From Tenacibaculum mesophilum (GTDB lineage: Bacteria; Bacteroidota; Bacteroidia; Flavobacteriales; Flavobacteriaceae): a stretch of DNA of 64,000 bases. The number at the start of each line of letters is the position of its first letter. Positions within the stretch are counted from its first letter, which is position 1. The position numbers and the translations under genes are program-made. Below the pieces are notes generated by a model. The model ran no database searches, had not been told where the DNA came from, and saw only the letters and a program-made list of their open reading frames with translations. Where the stretch lies: contig NZ_CP032544.1 of the NCBI RefSeq assembly GCF_003867075.1, forward strand, positions 858,001 through 922,000, in the 5' to 3' direction. This document shows, piece after piece, positions 41,814 through 49,694 of this stretch.

Positions 41814-43233
41814 CTTAATTAATTTTTTCAAAACATTAATGAATAAAGGATACAATATATATTCTGCAAAGTCAATAATAAACTTTGCCAAGAAATTAAA
41901 AGCACAATCTTTAAGACAAGCTTGTGGTTCTGAAATTGAAAAACACGGTTATAAAGGAAAAGGAAATTTTGGTCAAATATTAGAGAAGTTTTATTTTGGT
42001 TATGAGCCAAATTCAGATGCTGAACCTGACTTTAAAGAAGCAGGAATAGAGCTTAAATCAAGTCCTTTAAAAATCTTAAAAAATAAAGAATATCGCTCAA
42101 AAGAAAGGCTTGTTTTAAATATCATCAACTATCTTGAAGTTCACAAAGAAAACTTTGAGAATAGTTCGTTTTGGAAAAAAAATGCTCATTTGCTTTTAGT
42201 CTTTTATCTGCACGACAAAGATTTAGATTTACTTGACTACATAATTAAATTGGTTGATGATTGGAAGTACCCTAATGAAGATTTGAAAATTATCAAACAC
42301 GATTGGGAAACAATTAATCAAAAAATAAAAGACGGAAAAGCGCACGAATTATCGGAAGGAGATACTTTTTATCTTGGAGCTTGTACAAAAGGTTCTACAG
42401 CCTTAAAATCCTATCGTGACCAACCTTTTAATAAAGAAAAAGCTAAACAAAGAGCCTATTCACTTAAACAGGGTTATGTAAATCATATAATTGCTAATAT
42501 CGCTCAAGAAGAAACTGCGGTTTATGGAAAGATAATTGAACAGCCTGAAATCCTTGATGTACTTCAATCAATTGAAGATGTTGTAATTTCTAAGTTTCAA
42601 CCTTTTTACGGAAAATCAGCAGAACAAATTGAACAAGAGTTAGGTTTAGAATTAAACTCAAAAGCTAAAAGCTATTTTGCAAATCTTACTAATGCTATTC
42701 TTGGACTTAAACTCGGGCAAAAAATTGAAGAGTTTGAAAAAGCTGACATTCAAGTAAAAACTATTCGTCTTAAAGAAAATAATTTACCTAAAGAAGATAT
42801 TTCATTTCCAACTTTTGAATATCAAAAATTAATTGAAACAGATTGGGAAGATTCTGATTTTAAAAACATTCTGGAAAGTAAATTTTTCTTTGTTTTCTAT
42901 CAATTTGAGGGAGATAACTTAATATTAAGGAAAGTAAAGTTTTGGAATATGTCATATTCAGATATTATAGAAGCTAAATCTGTTTGGGATAAAATGAAAA
43001 CAACCATTTCAAAAGGAAAAATTGTAAAAGAAGTAACAAACAAAGGTATTCGAAAGACCTATTTCCCGAAGAAAACGGAAAATAGAATTAGCCACGTTAG
43101 ACCACACGCAAGAAATGCAGACGACACTTATAATTTACCAGTTGCCGACAAACTAACAGGGTTAATCGAATTTACAAAACATTGTTTTTGGTTAAATGCG
43201 AGTTACGTAAAAGATGAAATTTATGGGAAATAA
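41803..43233 (+). CDS. Sau3AI/MutH-like Type II restriction endonuclease
   Basis: A 476-residue protein, close to Sau3AI in length (489). The MutH-type catalytic motif is 'PDFKEAGIELKSSPLK': Asp76, Glu83, Lys85, preceded by 'GNFGQILEKFYFGYEPNS'. The long C-terminal half contains a second, degenerate MutH-like domain as in Sau3AI ('SIEDVVISKFQPFYGKSAEQIEQELG...'). It overlaps the methylase by 11 bases. ATG 41839 is an alternative start that would drop 12 residues. The enzyme is predicted to cut unmethylated GATC. Frame intact. Confidence 0.88.
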   Translation: MLNSLINFFKTLMNKGYNIYSAKSIINFAKKLKAQSLRQACGSEIEKHGYKGKGNFGQILEKFYFGYEPNSDAEPDFKEAGIELKSSPLKILKNKEYRSKERLVLNIINYLEVHKENFENSSFWKKNAHLLLVFYLHDKDLDLLDYIIKLVDDWKYPNEDLKIIKHDWETINQKIKDGKAHELSEGDTFYLGACTKGSTALKSYRDQPFNKEKAKQRAYSLKQGYVNHIIANIAQEETAVYGKIIEQPEILDVLQSIEDVVISKFQPFYGKSAEQIEQELGLELNSKAKSYFANLTNAILGLKLGQKIEEFEKADIQVKTIRLKENNLPKEDISFPTFEYQKLIETDWEDSDFKNILESKFFFVFYQFEGDNLILRKVKFWNMSYSDIIEAKSVWDKMKTTISKGKIVKEVTNKGIRKTYFPKKTENRISHVRPHARNADDTYNLPVADKLTGLIEFTKHCFWLNASYVKDEIYGK

Positions 43234-43369
43234 GTCCAACACTATGTTTAAGCACATTTTATCCCTCATTCCTACGGTTACAAAATGCTTTCACATCAAT
43301 ACTGAATTACAAATTGAAAAAAGTCAGCGTACAAACTAGCTATCCCTTCCAACCAACTAAAAACAAACA

Positions 43370-44020
43370 CTACCTCCCCCTCCTAACACGCAACTTCTCC
43401 ACCTCTTCAATGGTAAGACCTGTGGAATCTGCAATGGTACTTGTATCAACACCTTTTCTCTTTAAGGACTTGGCAATTTCAATTGCTTTATTCTTTTCAG
43501 CAATTTCTGAAGCCTCTTTTTTAAGACGCTGTTCCAGTACATACTTAGGAACATATTTGGTACTTTTTGCTAACTCTTGTAAAAGACCAACATCAGCAAA
43601 ACTCAAATAACTTTTATCAGAAATAATTAAATGATCTATTACATGTGTATTTACTATAATACCTACTTGTATTAACCTATCTGTTAGGTTTTTGTCATTG
43701 TCTGACGGAGTTAACTCACCACTTGGGTGATTATGACATAATATTATTTTTACAGCTCTTTTTTGCAATGCAAGACTAAAAACTTCCATAGGTTCTACCA
43801 AAGTAGCATTAATAGTGCCTAAGCTTATTAACTCAATAAAAAGAATACGGTTGTTGTTAGCTAAACCAATTACCCAAAAGTGTTCACGGTTTTGGTCTAT
43901 CTTACTTTCACGAAGTAATATTTTTTGCATTATTCCGTAGATATCATCGGAATTTAAGATTTTTATCTTCTCTTGTTCTGTCAATTTTATGTCCATATCG
44001 TAAAAATAGGATTTTTTCAA
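43370..44020 (-). CDS. radC: RadC-family JAB-domain protein with Rpn-like C-terminal tail
   Basis: A 216-residue protein (or 208 from the ATG at 43996, 'MDIKLTEQEKIKILNSDDIYGIMQKIL'). The RadC/JAMM domain shows 'REHFWVIGLANNNRILFIELISLG' and the metal motif 'KIILCHNHPSGELTPSDND'. The C-terminal 45 residues ('KKEASEIAEKNKAIEIAKSLKRKGVDTSTIADSTGLTIEEVEKLRV') look like the tail of Rpn/PD-(D/E)xK transposase-like proteins rather than RadC. The function of RadC is not settled; such genes are common next to mobile DNA, which suits its place beside the R-M operon. Confidence 0.85.
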   Translation of the reverse strand: MKKSYFYDMDIKLTEQEKIKILNSDDIYGIMQKILLRESKIDQNREHFWVIGLANNNRILFIELISLGTINATLVEPMEVFSLALQKRAVKIILCHNHPSGELTPSDNDKNLTDRLIQVGIIVNTHVIDHLIISDKSYLSFADVGLLQELAKSTKYVPKYVLEQRLKKEASEIAEKNKAIEIAKSLKRKGVDTSTIADSTGLTIEEVEKLRVRRGR

Positions 44021-44416
44021 AGATAGCCTATATAGTTTTCATAGAAAGTAGTTTTTTTAGCATACGCTGTTCTTTCATTTTTTATAGCTTAAAACAACAT
44101 TTGTTACCTATTAAACCTGAATTATAAGGAGACCATGGCGAAGTAATCTGTTTATTTAAATTTCAATTTATAAAGTACTATTAAGCTTGATATGTATAAT
44201 GGAAATGTCTTTTCGTACCTAATACGAAAGACATTTAGTGCTTAGTAGAAGTGACATTTGGTGCCTAATGGAAAAGTCTTGATAATAAATAAGCCCAACA
44301 AGTTCGTTTCTTAACTTATCAGGCTTTAAATGGTTGTTTTCTTATAGTATGCCACAGTAACAATAAAAATAGCTTATAAAAAATCTTTTTAACTATAAAG
44401 TATTTCTTTTAAGAGG
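44021..44416. other. non-coding gap between radC and pepE
   Basis: About 400 bases with no credible gene. It contains four 23-bp tandem repeats (44197-44288) and an imperfect stem with AAGCC/GGCTT and AAGTT/AACTT arms at about 44290-44325, possibly a weak terminator. The rest is AT-rich. Confidence 0.6.
44197..44288. repeat. four degenerate 23-bp tandem repeats
   Basis: Units at 44197-44219, 44220-44242, 44243-44265 and 44266-44288 share the pattern TAatrgaAAtGaCaTTTngTgCC with substitutions. There are no unique spacers, so this is a tandem repeat, not a CRISPR. Confidence 0.7.
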
Positions 44417-45124
44417 TTAAAAATACTGGCTAACCTCTGTATTTGTGGCTAACTCCTCAGCTTCCTTTCCTTGTTTAAATAAACGTGCGGTGTAAGTTCC
44501 TCTTAATATAATTGAATCTCCGTTAACCTCTAGCCAGCTACCTTCACGTAACCCTAGCACTGGTGTTTCATTAAATACATGATATTCTTTAATGCGTGTT
44601 TCACGCGTTTCACCCATGTGCGTAGAATCTGGATTTGGGTCTAAATAATGTGCGTTGATATTAAACGGAATAAACCCTAAGGTTTTAAAACTTGGTGGAT
44701 ACACAATAGGCATATCGTTCGTATTCATCATCGTTACTCCACAAATATTACTTCCTGCACTGGTACCTAAATACGGAGTTCCGTTTTCAACCGCTGTAGT
44801 TAAATCAGAAAGTATATCGTTTTTATATAGTTGATTTACCAATTCAAACGTATTACCTCCTCCTGTAAAAATAGCTTCCGCTTGCTGAACAGCTTCTTTC
44901 GGATTATCAAACTCATGGATACCTACAACTTTTTTATCAATAGTAGCAAAAGCCTTACGAGCTATTTCAGTATATTCATCGTAGGTTTTTCCGCTTGCTC
45001 GTGCATACGGTATAAATAATATGGTAGAGGCTTCTTTAAAAAAGTTAGTTAAGGTTGGTAAAATATATGCTAGGTATCCACTACCATGAACGGTAGATGT
45101 GCTAGCTATAAGTAGTTTTTTCAT
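44417..45124 (-). CDS. pepE: dipeptidase E (peptidase S51)
   Basis: A 235-residue aspartyl dipeptidase, the usual PepE length. The nucleophile is in 'YLGTSAGSNICGVTM' (Ser122), preceded by 'AIFTGGGNTFELV'; 'FNINAHYLDPNPDSTHMGETRETRI' is also characteristic. It cleaves N-terminal Asp-X dipeptides in the cytosol. It stands alone with its promoter probably in the 66 bases shared with the divergent lipoprotein gene. Confidence 0.93.
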   Translation of the reverse strand: MKKLLIASTSTVHGSGYLAYILPTLTNFFKEASTILFIPYARASGKTYDEYTEIARKAFATIDKKVVGIHEFDNPKEAVQQAEAIFTGGGNTFELVNQLYKNDILSDLTTAVENGTPYLGTSAGSNICGVTMMNTNDMPIVYPPSFKTLGFIPFNINAHYLDPNPDSTHMGETRETRIKEYHVFNETPVLGLREGSWLEVNGDSIILRGTYTARLFKQGKEAEELATNTEVSQYF

Positions 45125-45190
45125 TTTTTTCTTTGTTTATTCAATCAAAAATATGACTTTTGGTTTCAATAATTAAAAAAATTAAAAACT

Positions 45191-45709
45191 ATGAAAAAAA
45201 TACTTTTTGTATTCAGTATCTCTTTTCTTCTATTTTCTTGTTCTGACAGCAATGATTTGGTAGAAATTTCAAACGAAGATCTTATAGGTAAGTGGAACTT
45301 AATTGATTTAACCTCAAATGTAACTAATAAGTTTTCTTATCAAGGAAATACTGTTAATAGCACAACAGCTGTTTATGGTAAAAATTACAATTTTTCAATG
45401 ACCTTTTCTGAGAACCCTAACGAATACTCTACAGAAGGATCTCTTACCCTTGTTACCAAAACAAATACTAATGGAGAAGTAGATACTCAAGAAACAGAAT
45501 CGAGTTCTATTATGGACCTAGAATCTGGTGAGTGGGAAATTAAAGGAAATAAACTTATTACAAAGAGTAATGGTGTTTCTTCTGAAATGATTATTGATTC
45601 ATATACAGAAAACAAGCTTGTTTTAAAACAAAAAATAAATGAAACTCAAACAGTTCAAGGTGTTGGAGTAAAAATTGTAGGTAATGCTACAGTTATATTA
45701 GAAAGATAA
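45191..45709 (+). CDS. lipocalin-like lipoprotein
   Basis: A 172-residue lipoprotein with signal 'MKKILFVFSISFLLFSC' (Cys17). The mature part starts 'DLVEISNEDLIGKWNLIDLTSNV', the G-x-W signature of lipocalin-like domains common in Bacteroidota, followed by alternating beta-strands ending 'VKIVGNATVILER'. The ligand is unknown. It is followed by a perfect 17-bp-arm terminator. Confidence 0.8.
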   Translation: MKKILFVFSISFLLFSCSDSNDLVEISNEDLIGKWNLIDLTSNVTNKFSYQGNTVNSTTAVYGKNYNFSMTFSENPNEYSTEGSLTLVTKTNTNGEVDTQETESSSIMDLESGEWEIKGNKLITKSNGVSSEMIIDSYTENKLVLKQKINETQTVQGVGVKIVGNATVILER

Positions 45710-45734
45710 ATTTCTAACATACATTAAAAACTAT

Positions 45735-45768
45735 AAGACCGTTTGAAAATTAATTTTCAAACGGTCTT
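45735..45768 (+). terminator. strong terminator after the lipocalin-like gene
   Basis: AAGACCGTTTGAAAATT (45735-45751) is directly followed by its exact reverse complement (45752-45768) and then TTTTCTTC. Confidence 0.9.
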
Positions 45769-45839
45769 TTTCTTCGTTTAACAAAAATTTACCATGTCCT
45801 TAAAACATTTTTAAGACAAGTAGGTAGTTTATTTGTGAT

Positions 45840-46616
45840 ATGAGAAAATTGTTACTTGTTCTTTTTACCATAACTACCTGTGCTATAACTGCTCAAAACA
45901 CTCCTAAAATTATTACGGGTACTGTGTTTATAGATAGTATTCCTACGCAAGATGTACATATTATTAATAAAAAACTAACGCTTGGTGCCGTTTCTAATGA
46001 AAACGGACGTTTTGAAATTTTAGCTTCTGAAAACAACGTTTTACTTATTTCTCATCTTAACTTAGAGTATAAAGAGGTTACCCTTACCAAAGAGCATATT
46101 AAAGCTAAGAACATTGTAATTTTTGTTGATAGTAAAACGCACATGTTAGATGAGGTTGTGCTTGAAAAGCAAAGAAGTATTTTAGAAATTGATCCCGACA
46201 TTCTTAACAACGCCCCTGTTGTAAATGCTAAAACCTTAAAACTACCTTATGCCAATGTTATACAACCAAAAGATGAAAAAACAGTAAAGGTAGAATCGGG
46301 CTTAGCTATTAGTGTAACGGGACTTATAAATACACTTAACGGAACAAACAAACGAAAAAAACAATTAAAAAAGATTACTGTTGAAGATAGAAATATTGAA
46401 AAAATTAGAAAACACTTTACAGATGGCTTTTTTATACGTCAACTAAAAATAAAGAAAGAAAACATCAATCAGTTTTTACAAGCCTGTATTTCTAAAGGAA
46501 TTATAAACCTGTATAATAAAGACAAAGTATTAGAACTTACGGCTGTTTTAATTGAAAATAGTAAATCATCCCCTTACCTACTAGAAAATGAAAATATAAG
46601 AGTTACCAAAAAATAA
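45840..46616 (+). CDS. CarboxypepD_reg-like exported protein, paralogue 1
   Basis: A 258-residue protein with signal peptide 'MRKLLLVLFTITTCAITAQ' and an N-terminal carboxypeptidase D regulatory-like beta-sandwich: 'KIITGTVFIDSIPTQDVHIINKKLTLGAVSNENGRFEILASENNVLLISHLNLEYKEVTL'. A helical C-terminal domain (about 130-258) ends with 'LIENSKSSPYLLENE'. It is the first of four tandem paralogues spaced by 4-90 bases. This fold is usually the N-terminal part of TonB-dependent receptors, but here no barrel follows. Function unknown, probably outer-membrane linked. Confidence 0.8.
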   Translation: MRKLLLVLFTITTCAITAQNTPKIITGTVFIDSIPTQDVHIINKKLTLGAVSNENGRFEILASENNVLLISHLNLEYKEVTLTKEHIKAKNIVIFVDSKTHMLDEVVLEKQRSILEIDPDILNNAPVVNAKTLKLPYANVIQPKDEKTVKVESGLAISVTGLINTLNGTNKRKKQLKKITVEDRNIEKIRKHFTDGFFIRQLKIKKENINQFLQACISKGIINLYNKDKVLELTAVLIENSKSSPYLLENENIRVTKK

Positions 46617-46620
46617 TTGC

Positions 46621-47433
46621 ATGATTAAACAACTACCCATCACACTTTTACTACTAATTACTTTAGGAGCTACGGCTCAACAAAAACGAAAATTCGTTTA
46701 CGGAACTTTAAATGATGAACTTGGTGCTATACCCAACGCTCATATTATCAACCTAAATACCCAACAAGGTACATTTAGTACCGACTTTGGTAAATTTAGA
46801 ATTTTAGCAAAACCTAACGATACTTTACAAATATCTTTTGTAGGATACGAAACCCAAAAAATTAAGCTTACCCATATTCATTTTGGAATACAAGAAAATA
46901 AGATTACCCTAGTTAAAGTTCCTTTTGAATTGGATGAAGTGGAAGTAAAAAAACACAACTTAATAGGTTCACTTGCCATAGATACTAAACAAACACCTAA
47001 AGATATTGGTATGGAAAAAGCTAAAAAAGCTATTGATTTTTCTATGATTAATTTTCAAGACCCTATTATTATGCCTATTGATGAGATTGATAAAATGGGG
47101 GTTCCTAATATGAGAAAAGTAACTGACCCTACTGCTAAATTTGCTGGTGTTGGAGGCGCAATTAGTTTAGGGAAAGATAATTATTCTGAACAACTAAAAA
47201 GAACCCGAAAAACAATACAGTTTAAAGAGAATTTTCCTAAAATGCTCCTCTCAGCATTTGGAGAGTCCTTCTTTTTTAAAGAGCTTAACATACCTAAAGA
47301 CAAGTATCTTCATTTTTTAGAATATTGCAATCCCCTAGAAATAGAAAAATTATATAAAGAACAACAACTTTTAAAAGTCATTGCTATCTTACAACAAGAA
47401 AGTAAGAGCTATTTAAAAGTGATTAGTAACTAA
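46621..47433 (+). CDS. CarboxypepD_reg-like exported protein, paralogue 2
   Basis: A 270-residue paralogue beginning 4 bases after the previous stop. Signal 'MIKQLPITLLLLITLGATAQ'; regulatory-like domain 'KFVYGTLNDELGAIPNAHIINLNTQQGTFSTDFGKFRILAKPNDTLQISFVGYETQKIKL', followed by 'LDEVEVKKHNL'. The C-terminal domain contains 'LLSAFGESFFFKELNIPKDKYLHFLEYCNPLEIEKLY', almost the same as in paralogue 4, so 2 and 4 form one subtype, and 1 and 3 another. Function unknown. Confidence 0.8.
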   Translation: MIKQLPITLLLLITLGATAQQKRKFVYGTLNDELGAIPNAHIINLNTQQGTFSTDFGKFRILAKPNDTLQISFVGYETQKIKLTHIHFGIQENKITLVKVPFELDEVEVKKHNLIGSLAIDTKQTPKDIGMEKAKKAIDFSMINFQDPIIMPIDEIDKMGVPNMRKVTDPTAKFAGVGGAISLGKDNYSEQLKRTRKTIQFKENFPKMLLSAFGESFFFKELNIPKDKYLHFLEYCNPLEIEKLYKEQQLLKVIAILQQESKSYLKVISN

Positions 47434-47437
47434 ACAC

Positions 47438-48214
47438 ATGAAAAATATACTCCCTTCAATTATTTGTCTGTTTTTTATAATAAAAGCTACAGCGCAAGAA
47501 AGTAGAAAATTCTTTTACGCTACCATACAAGATGAAGTAAGTACTGTTCCTAACGCACATGTTATAAACCTTAACACTAAACAAGGAACTTTTACTAACG
47601 ATAATGGTGAGTTTAGAATTTTGGCCAAAGCAAATGATACTATACAAATTACGTTCGTAGGTTATGAAACTAAAAAAAATGTGGTAGGTGTTAATCACTT
47701 CGGAATGCAAGAAAATTACATTCAATTAAAAAAAGTACCTATTGAACTGGATGAAGTAGCGATAAAAAAACATAATTTACTCGGGCATATTTCCTCAGAC
47801 ACAAAACATATAAAATCTGAAAAAGAAATTAATGCCGAAACATTAAACCTGCCCTTTGCCGGTTCTAGAATACTTACTCCTGCTGAAAGGAGGTTACACA
47901 CTGCTACTTCAAGTTATGGAGGTATAGCAATTGACCCTTTACTAAATTGGATTTCTGGAAGACTAAAAAAATTAAAAAAACTTAAGGCTATTGAAGACAA
48001 AGAAAAAAGAATAGAAAACATACGCCGTAATTACCACATACTCATTCAACACGAACTAAACATACTAAAAGAAGATATTGACAGGTTTATTTATTTTGCT
48101 GAATCTGCCGATGACTTCAATACTCTTTATTTAAATAATGAAGTAGCAATGATTACATTTTTACAAAAGAAATCAGACGAATTTAAAAAACTTAACCCTA
48201 AAAAATACAATTAA
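47438..48214 (+). CDS. CarboxypepD_reg-like exported protein, paralogue 3
   Basis: A 258-residue paralogue, 4 bases after the previous stop. Signal 'MKNILPSIICLFFIIKATAQ'; domain 'KFFYATIQDEVSTVPNAHVINLNTKQGTFTNDNGEFRILAKANDTIQITFVGYETKK', which is closest to paralogue 2. The C-terminal part ('LNLPFAGSRILTPAERRLHTATSSYGGIAIDPLLNWISGRLKKLKKLKAIEDKEKRIENIRR') resembles paralogue 1. The mix of halves suggests recombination between paralogues. Function unknown. Confidence 0.8.
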   Translation: MKNILPSIICLFFIIKATAQESRKFFYATIQDEVSTVPNAHVINLNTKQGTFTNDNGEFRILAKANDTIQITFVGYETKKNVVGVNHFGMQENYIQLKKVPIELDEVAIKKHNLLGHISSDTKHIKSEKEINAETLNLPFAGSRILTPAERRLHTATSSYGGIAIDPLLNWISGRLKKLKKLKAIEDKEKRIENIRRNYHILIQHELNILKEDIDRFIYFAESADDFNTLYLNNEVAMITFLQKKSDEFKKLNPKKYN

Positions 48215-48304
48215 AACCTCTTCCCTATTTCGTTGTTATTGGTTACGCTTTCTTAAAATATTTCGTACCTTTAGGTGTATACTAATCTAACCTAATAAAG
48301 TACC

Positions 48305-49102
48305 ATGAAGAAAGTTCTAATAGCCTTGTTATTTTTATCACAATTCGTATTCTCTCAAGAAGAACGAAAAACACTTTTTGGAATTGTTTATGATGAAAAT
48401 GGTGTGCTAGAAAATGCTCATATTGTTAACTTTTCAACAAACCAAGCCACGTTTTCTAACGAGAATGGAGAATACAGACTTTTTGCTAGACCTACAGATT
48501 CTATTAGATATAGTAGTATAGGTTATAAAACCATTTATGAAAAACTAACCAAAGCCGACTTTAATACCTACAGAAAAAGAACTACTCTTGAAAAACAAGA
48601 TTATGAACTAGATGAAGTTTTACTAAGAAACAACGAATTATCAGGTGAACTTGCCAAAGACCTTAGAAAGGTAAAGCGTGATAAAAACTTAGAAATAGCA
48701 AGTAAAGCTACCGACTTTTCAAATGTTAATTACAGTAATTACCATTCAGACGATTATATAAGTAAACACGTAAAACCTAATGTAGTAAATGTTGACCCTA
48801 CAAAAGCTTTTGAAGGAATGGGTACTACCAACACGTTTCCTGTAAAAAACTCAGAAAAACTAATAAAACTTCGTAAAGAATTAGCTTTTAAAGAAAATAT
48901 GCCTGCTAAATTACTTAATGAATTAGGAGAAGACTTCTTTTTTGTTGAACTTAAAATTCCGGTTGATAAATATTATCACTTTTTAGAATATTGTAATCCG
49001 TTAGGAATAGAAAAACTATATCAAAACCGTGAAGTGTTAAAAGTTATTAAAATATTTAGAAAAGAACATACAGGATACCTCAAACTTATTGGAAAAGATT
49101 AA
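48305..49102 (+). CDS. CarboxypepD_reg-like exported protein, paralogue 4
   Basis: A 265-residue paralogue separated from the previous one by 90 bases that may hold its own promoter (TACCTTTA near 48268). Signal 'MKKVLIALLFLSQFVFSQ'; domain 'KTLFGIVYDENGVLENAHIVNFSTNQATFSNENGEYRLFARPTDSIRYSSIGYKTIYEKL'. The C-terminal 'LLNELGEDFFFVELKIPVDKYYHFLEYCNPLGIEKLYQNREVLKVI' matches paralogue 2. It precedes the DUF6702 and M1 genes, an arrangement that appears as the ancestral neighbour. Function unknown. Confidence 0.8.
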   Translation: MKKVLIALLFLSQFVFSQEERKTLFGIVYDENGVLENAHIVNFSTNQATFSNENGEYRLFARPTDSIRYSSIGYKTIYEKLTKADFNTYRKRTTLEKQDYELDEVLLRNNELSGELAKDLRKVKRDKNLEIASKATDFSNVNYSNYHSDDYISKHVKPNVVNVDPTKAFEGMGTTNTFPVKNSEKLIKLRKELAFKENMPAKLLNELGEDFFFVELKIPVDKYYHFLEYCNPLGIEKLYQNREVLKVIKIFRKEHTGYLKLIGKD

Positions 49103-49131
49103 TTTGGCGCAATAATTGACCTTTATTAACC

Positions 49132-49623
49132 ATGAAAAAACTTTTTGTTCTCTTATTAGTCCTTCCCTTACTATCATTCACTCTGCATAAATACTATGTT
49201 GCGTTAACTGAAATTGAATACAGAGAAGATACTCAAAGCGTACAAATGATTATGAATGTTTTTATGGATGATATTGAGCTCGCCATAAATAAAGATTACA
49301 ATACCAACCTACAAATTGCCACTAAAAACGAATTAACATCTATTAATGAATACTATTACAAATACTTAAAAACTCATTTTAAAGTTATTATTAACAATGA
49401 AGAAAAAAACTACAAGTTTATAGGTAAGGAATACGATGGTAATATTGTTTACTTTTATTTAGAGATAGAAAATGTTTCATTGCCAAAATCAATAAAAATA
49501 GAAAACAATGTTTTAGTTGAGCATTTCCCTGATCAACAAAACCTTATTAAAGCAACTGTTAAAAAGGAGCGCAAAAGTTTGTTTTTATCAAGCAATAATG
49601 ATAAAGGTTTGTTAAATTTTTAA
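49132..49623 (+). CDS. DUF6702 family protein
   Basis: A 163-residue protein with a signal peptide ('MKKLFVLLLVLPLLSFTLHKYYVALTEIEYREDTQSVQMIMNVFMDDIELAI'), matching the N-terminal signature of the DUF6702 family. The remainder is a beta-rich domain 'YLKTHFKVIINNEEKNYKFIGKEYDGNIVYFYLEIENV'. In flavobacteria this gene regularly precedes an M1 metallopeptidase, as here (71-base gap). Biochemical role unknown; probably periplasmic. Confidence 0.8.
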   Translation: MKKLFVLLLVLPLLSFTLHKYYVALTEIEYREDTQSVQMIMNVFMDDIELAINKDYNTNLQIATKNELTSINEYYYKYLKTHFKVIINNEEKNYKFIGKEYDGNIVYFYLEIENVSLPKSIKIENNVLVEHFPDQQNLIKATVKKERKSLFLSSNNDKGLLNF

Positions 49624-49694
49624 TAAAGCTTCTTTTTTAGTAATAAGATTTCATTAACTTTCCGCTTATTTATTCAAAAACTAACAAGCATATA

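Noticed and set aside
44197-44288. CRISPR array
   Set aside because: Repeats are head-to-tail and degenerate, with no unique spacers and no cas genes in the window.
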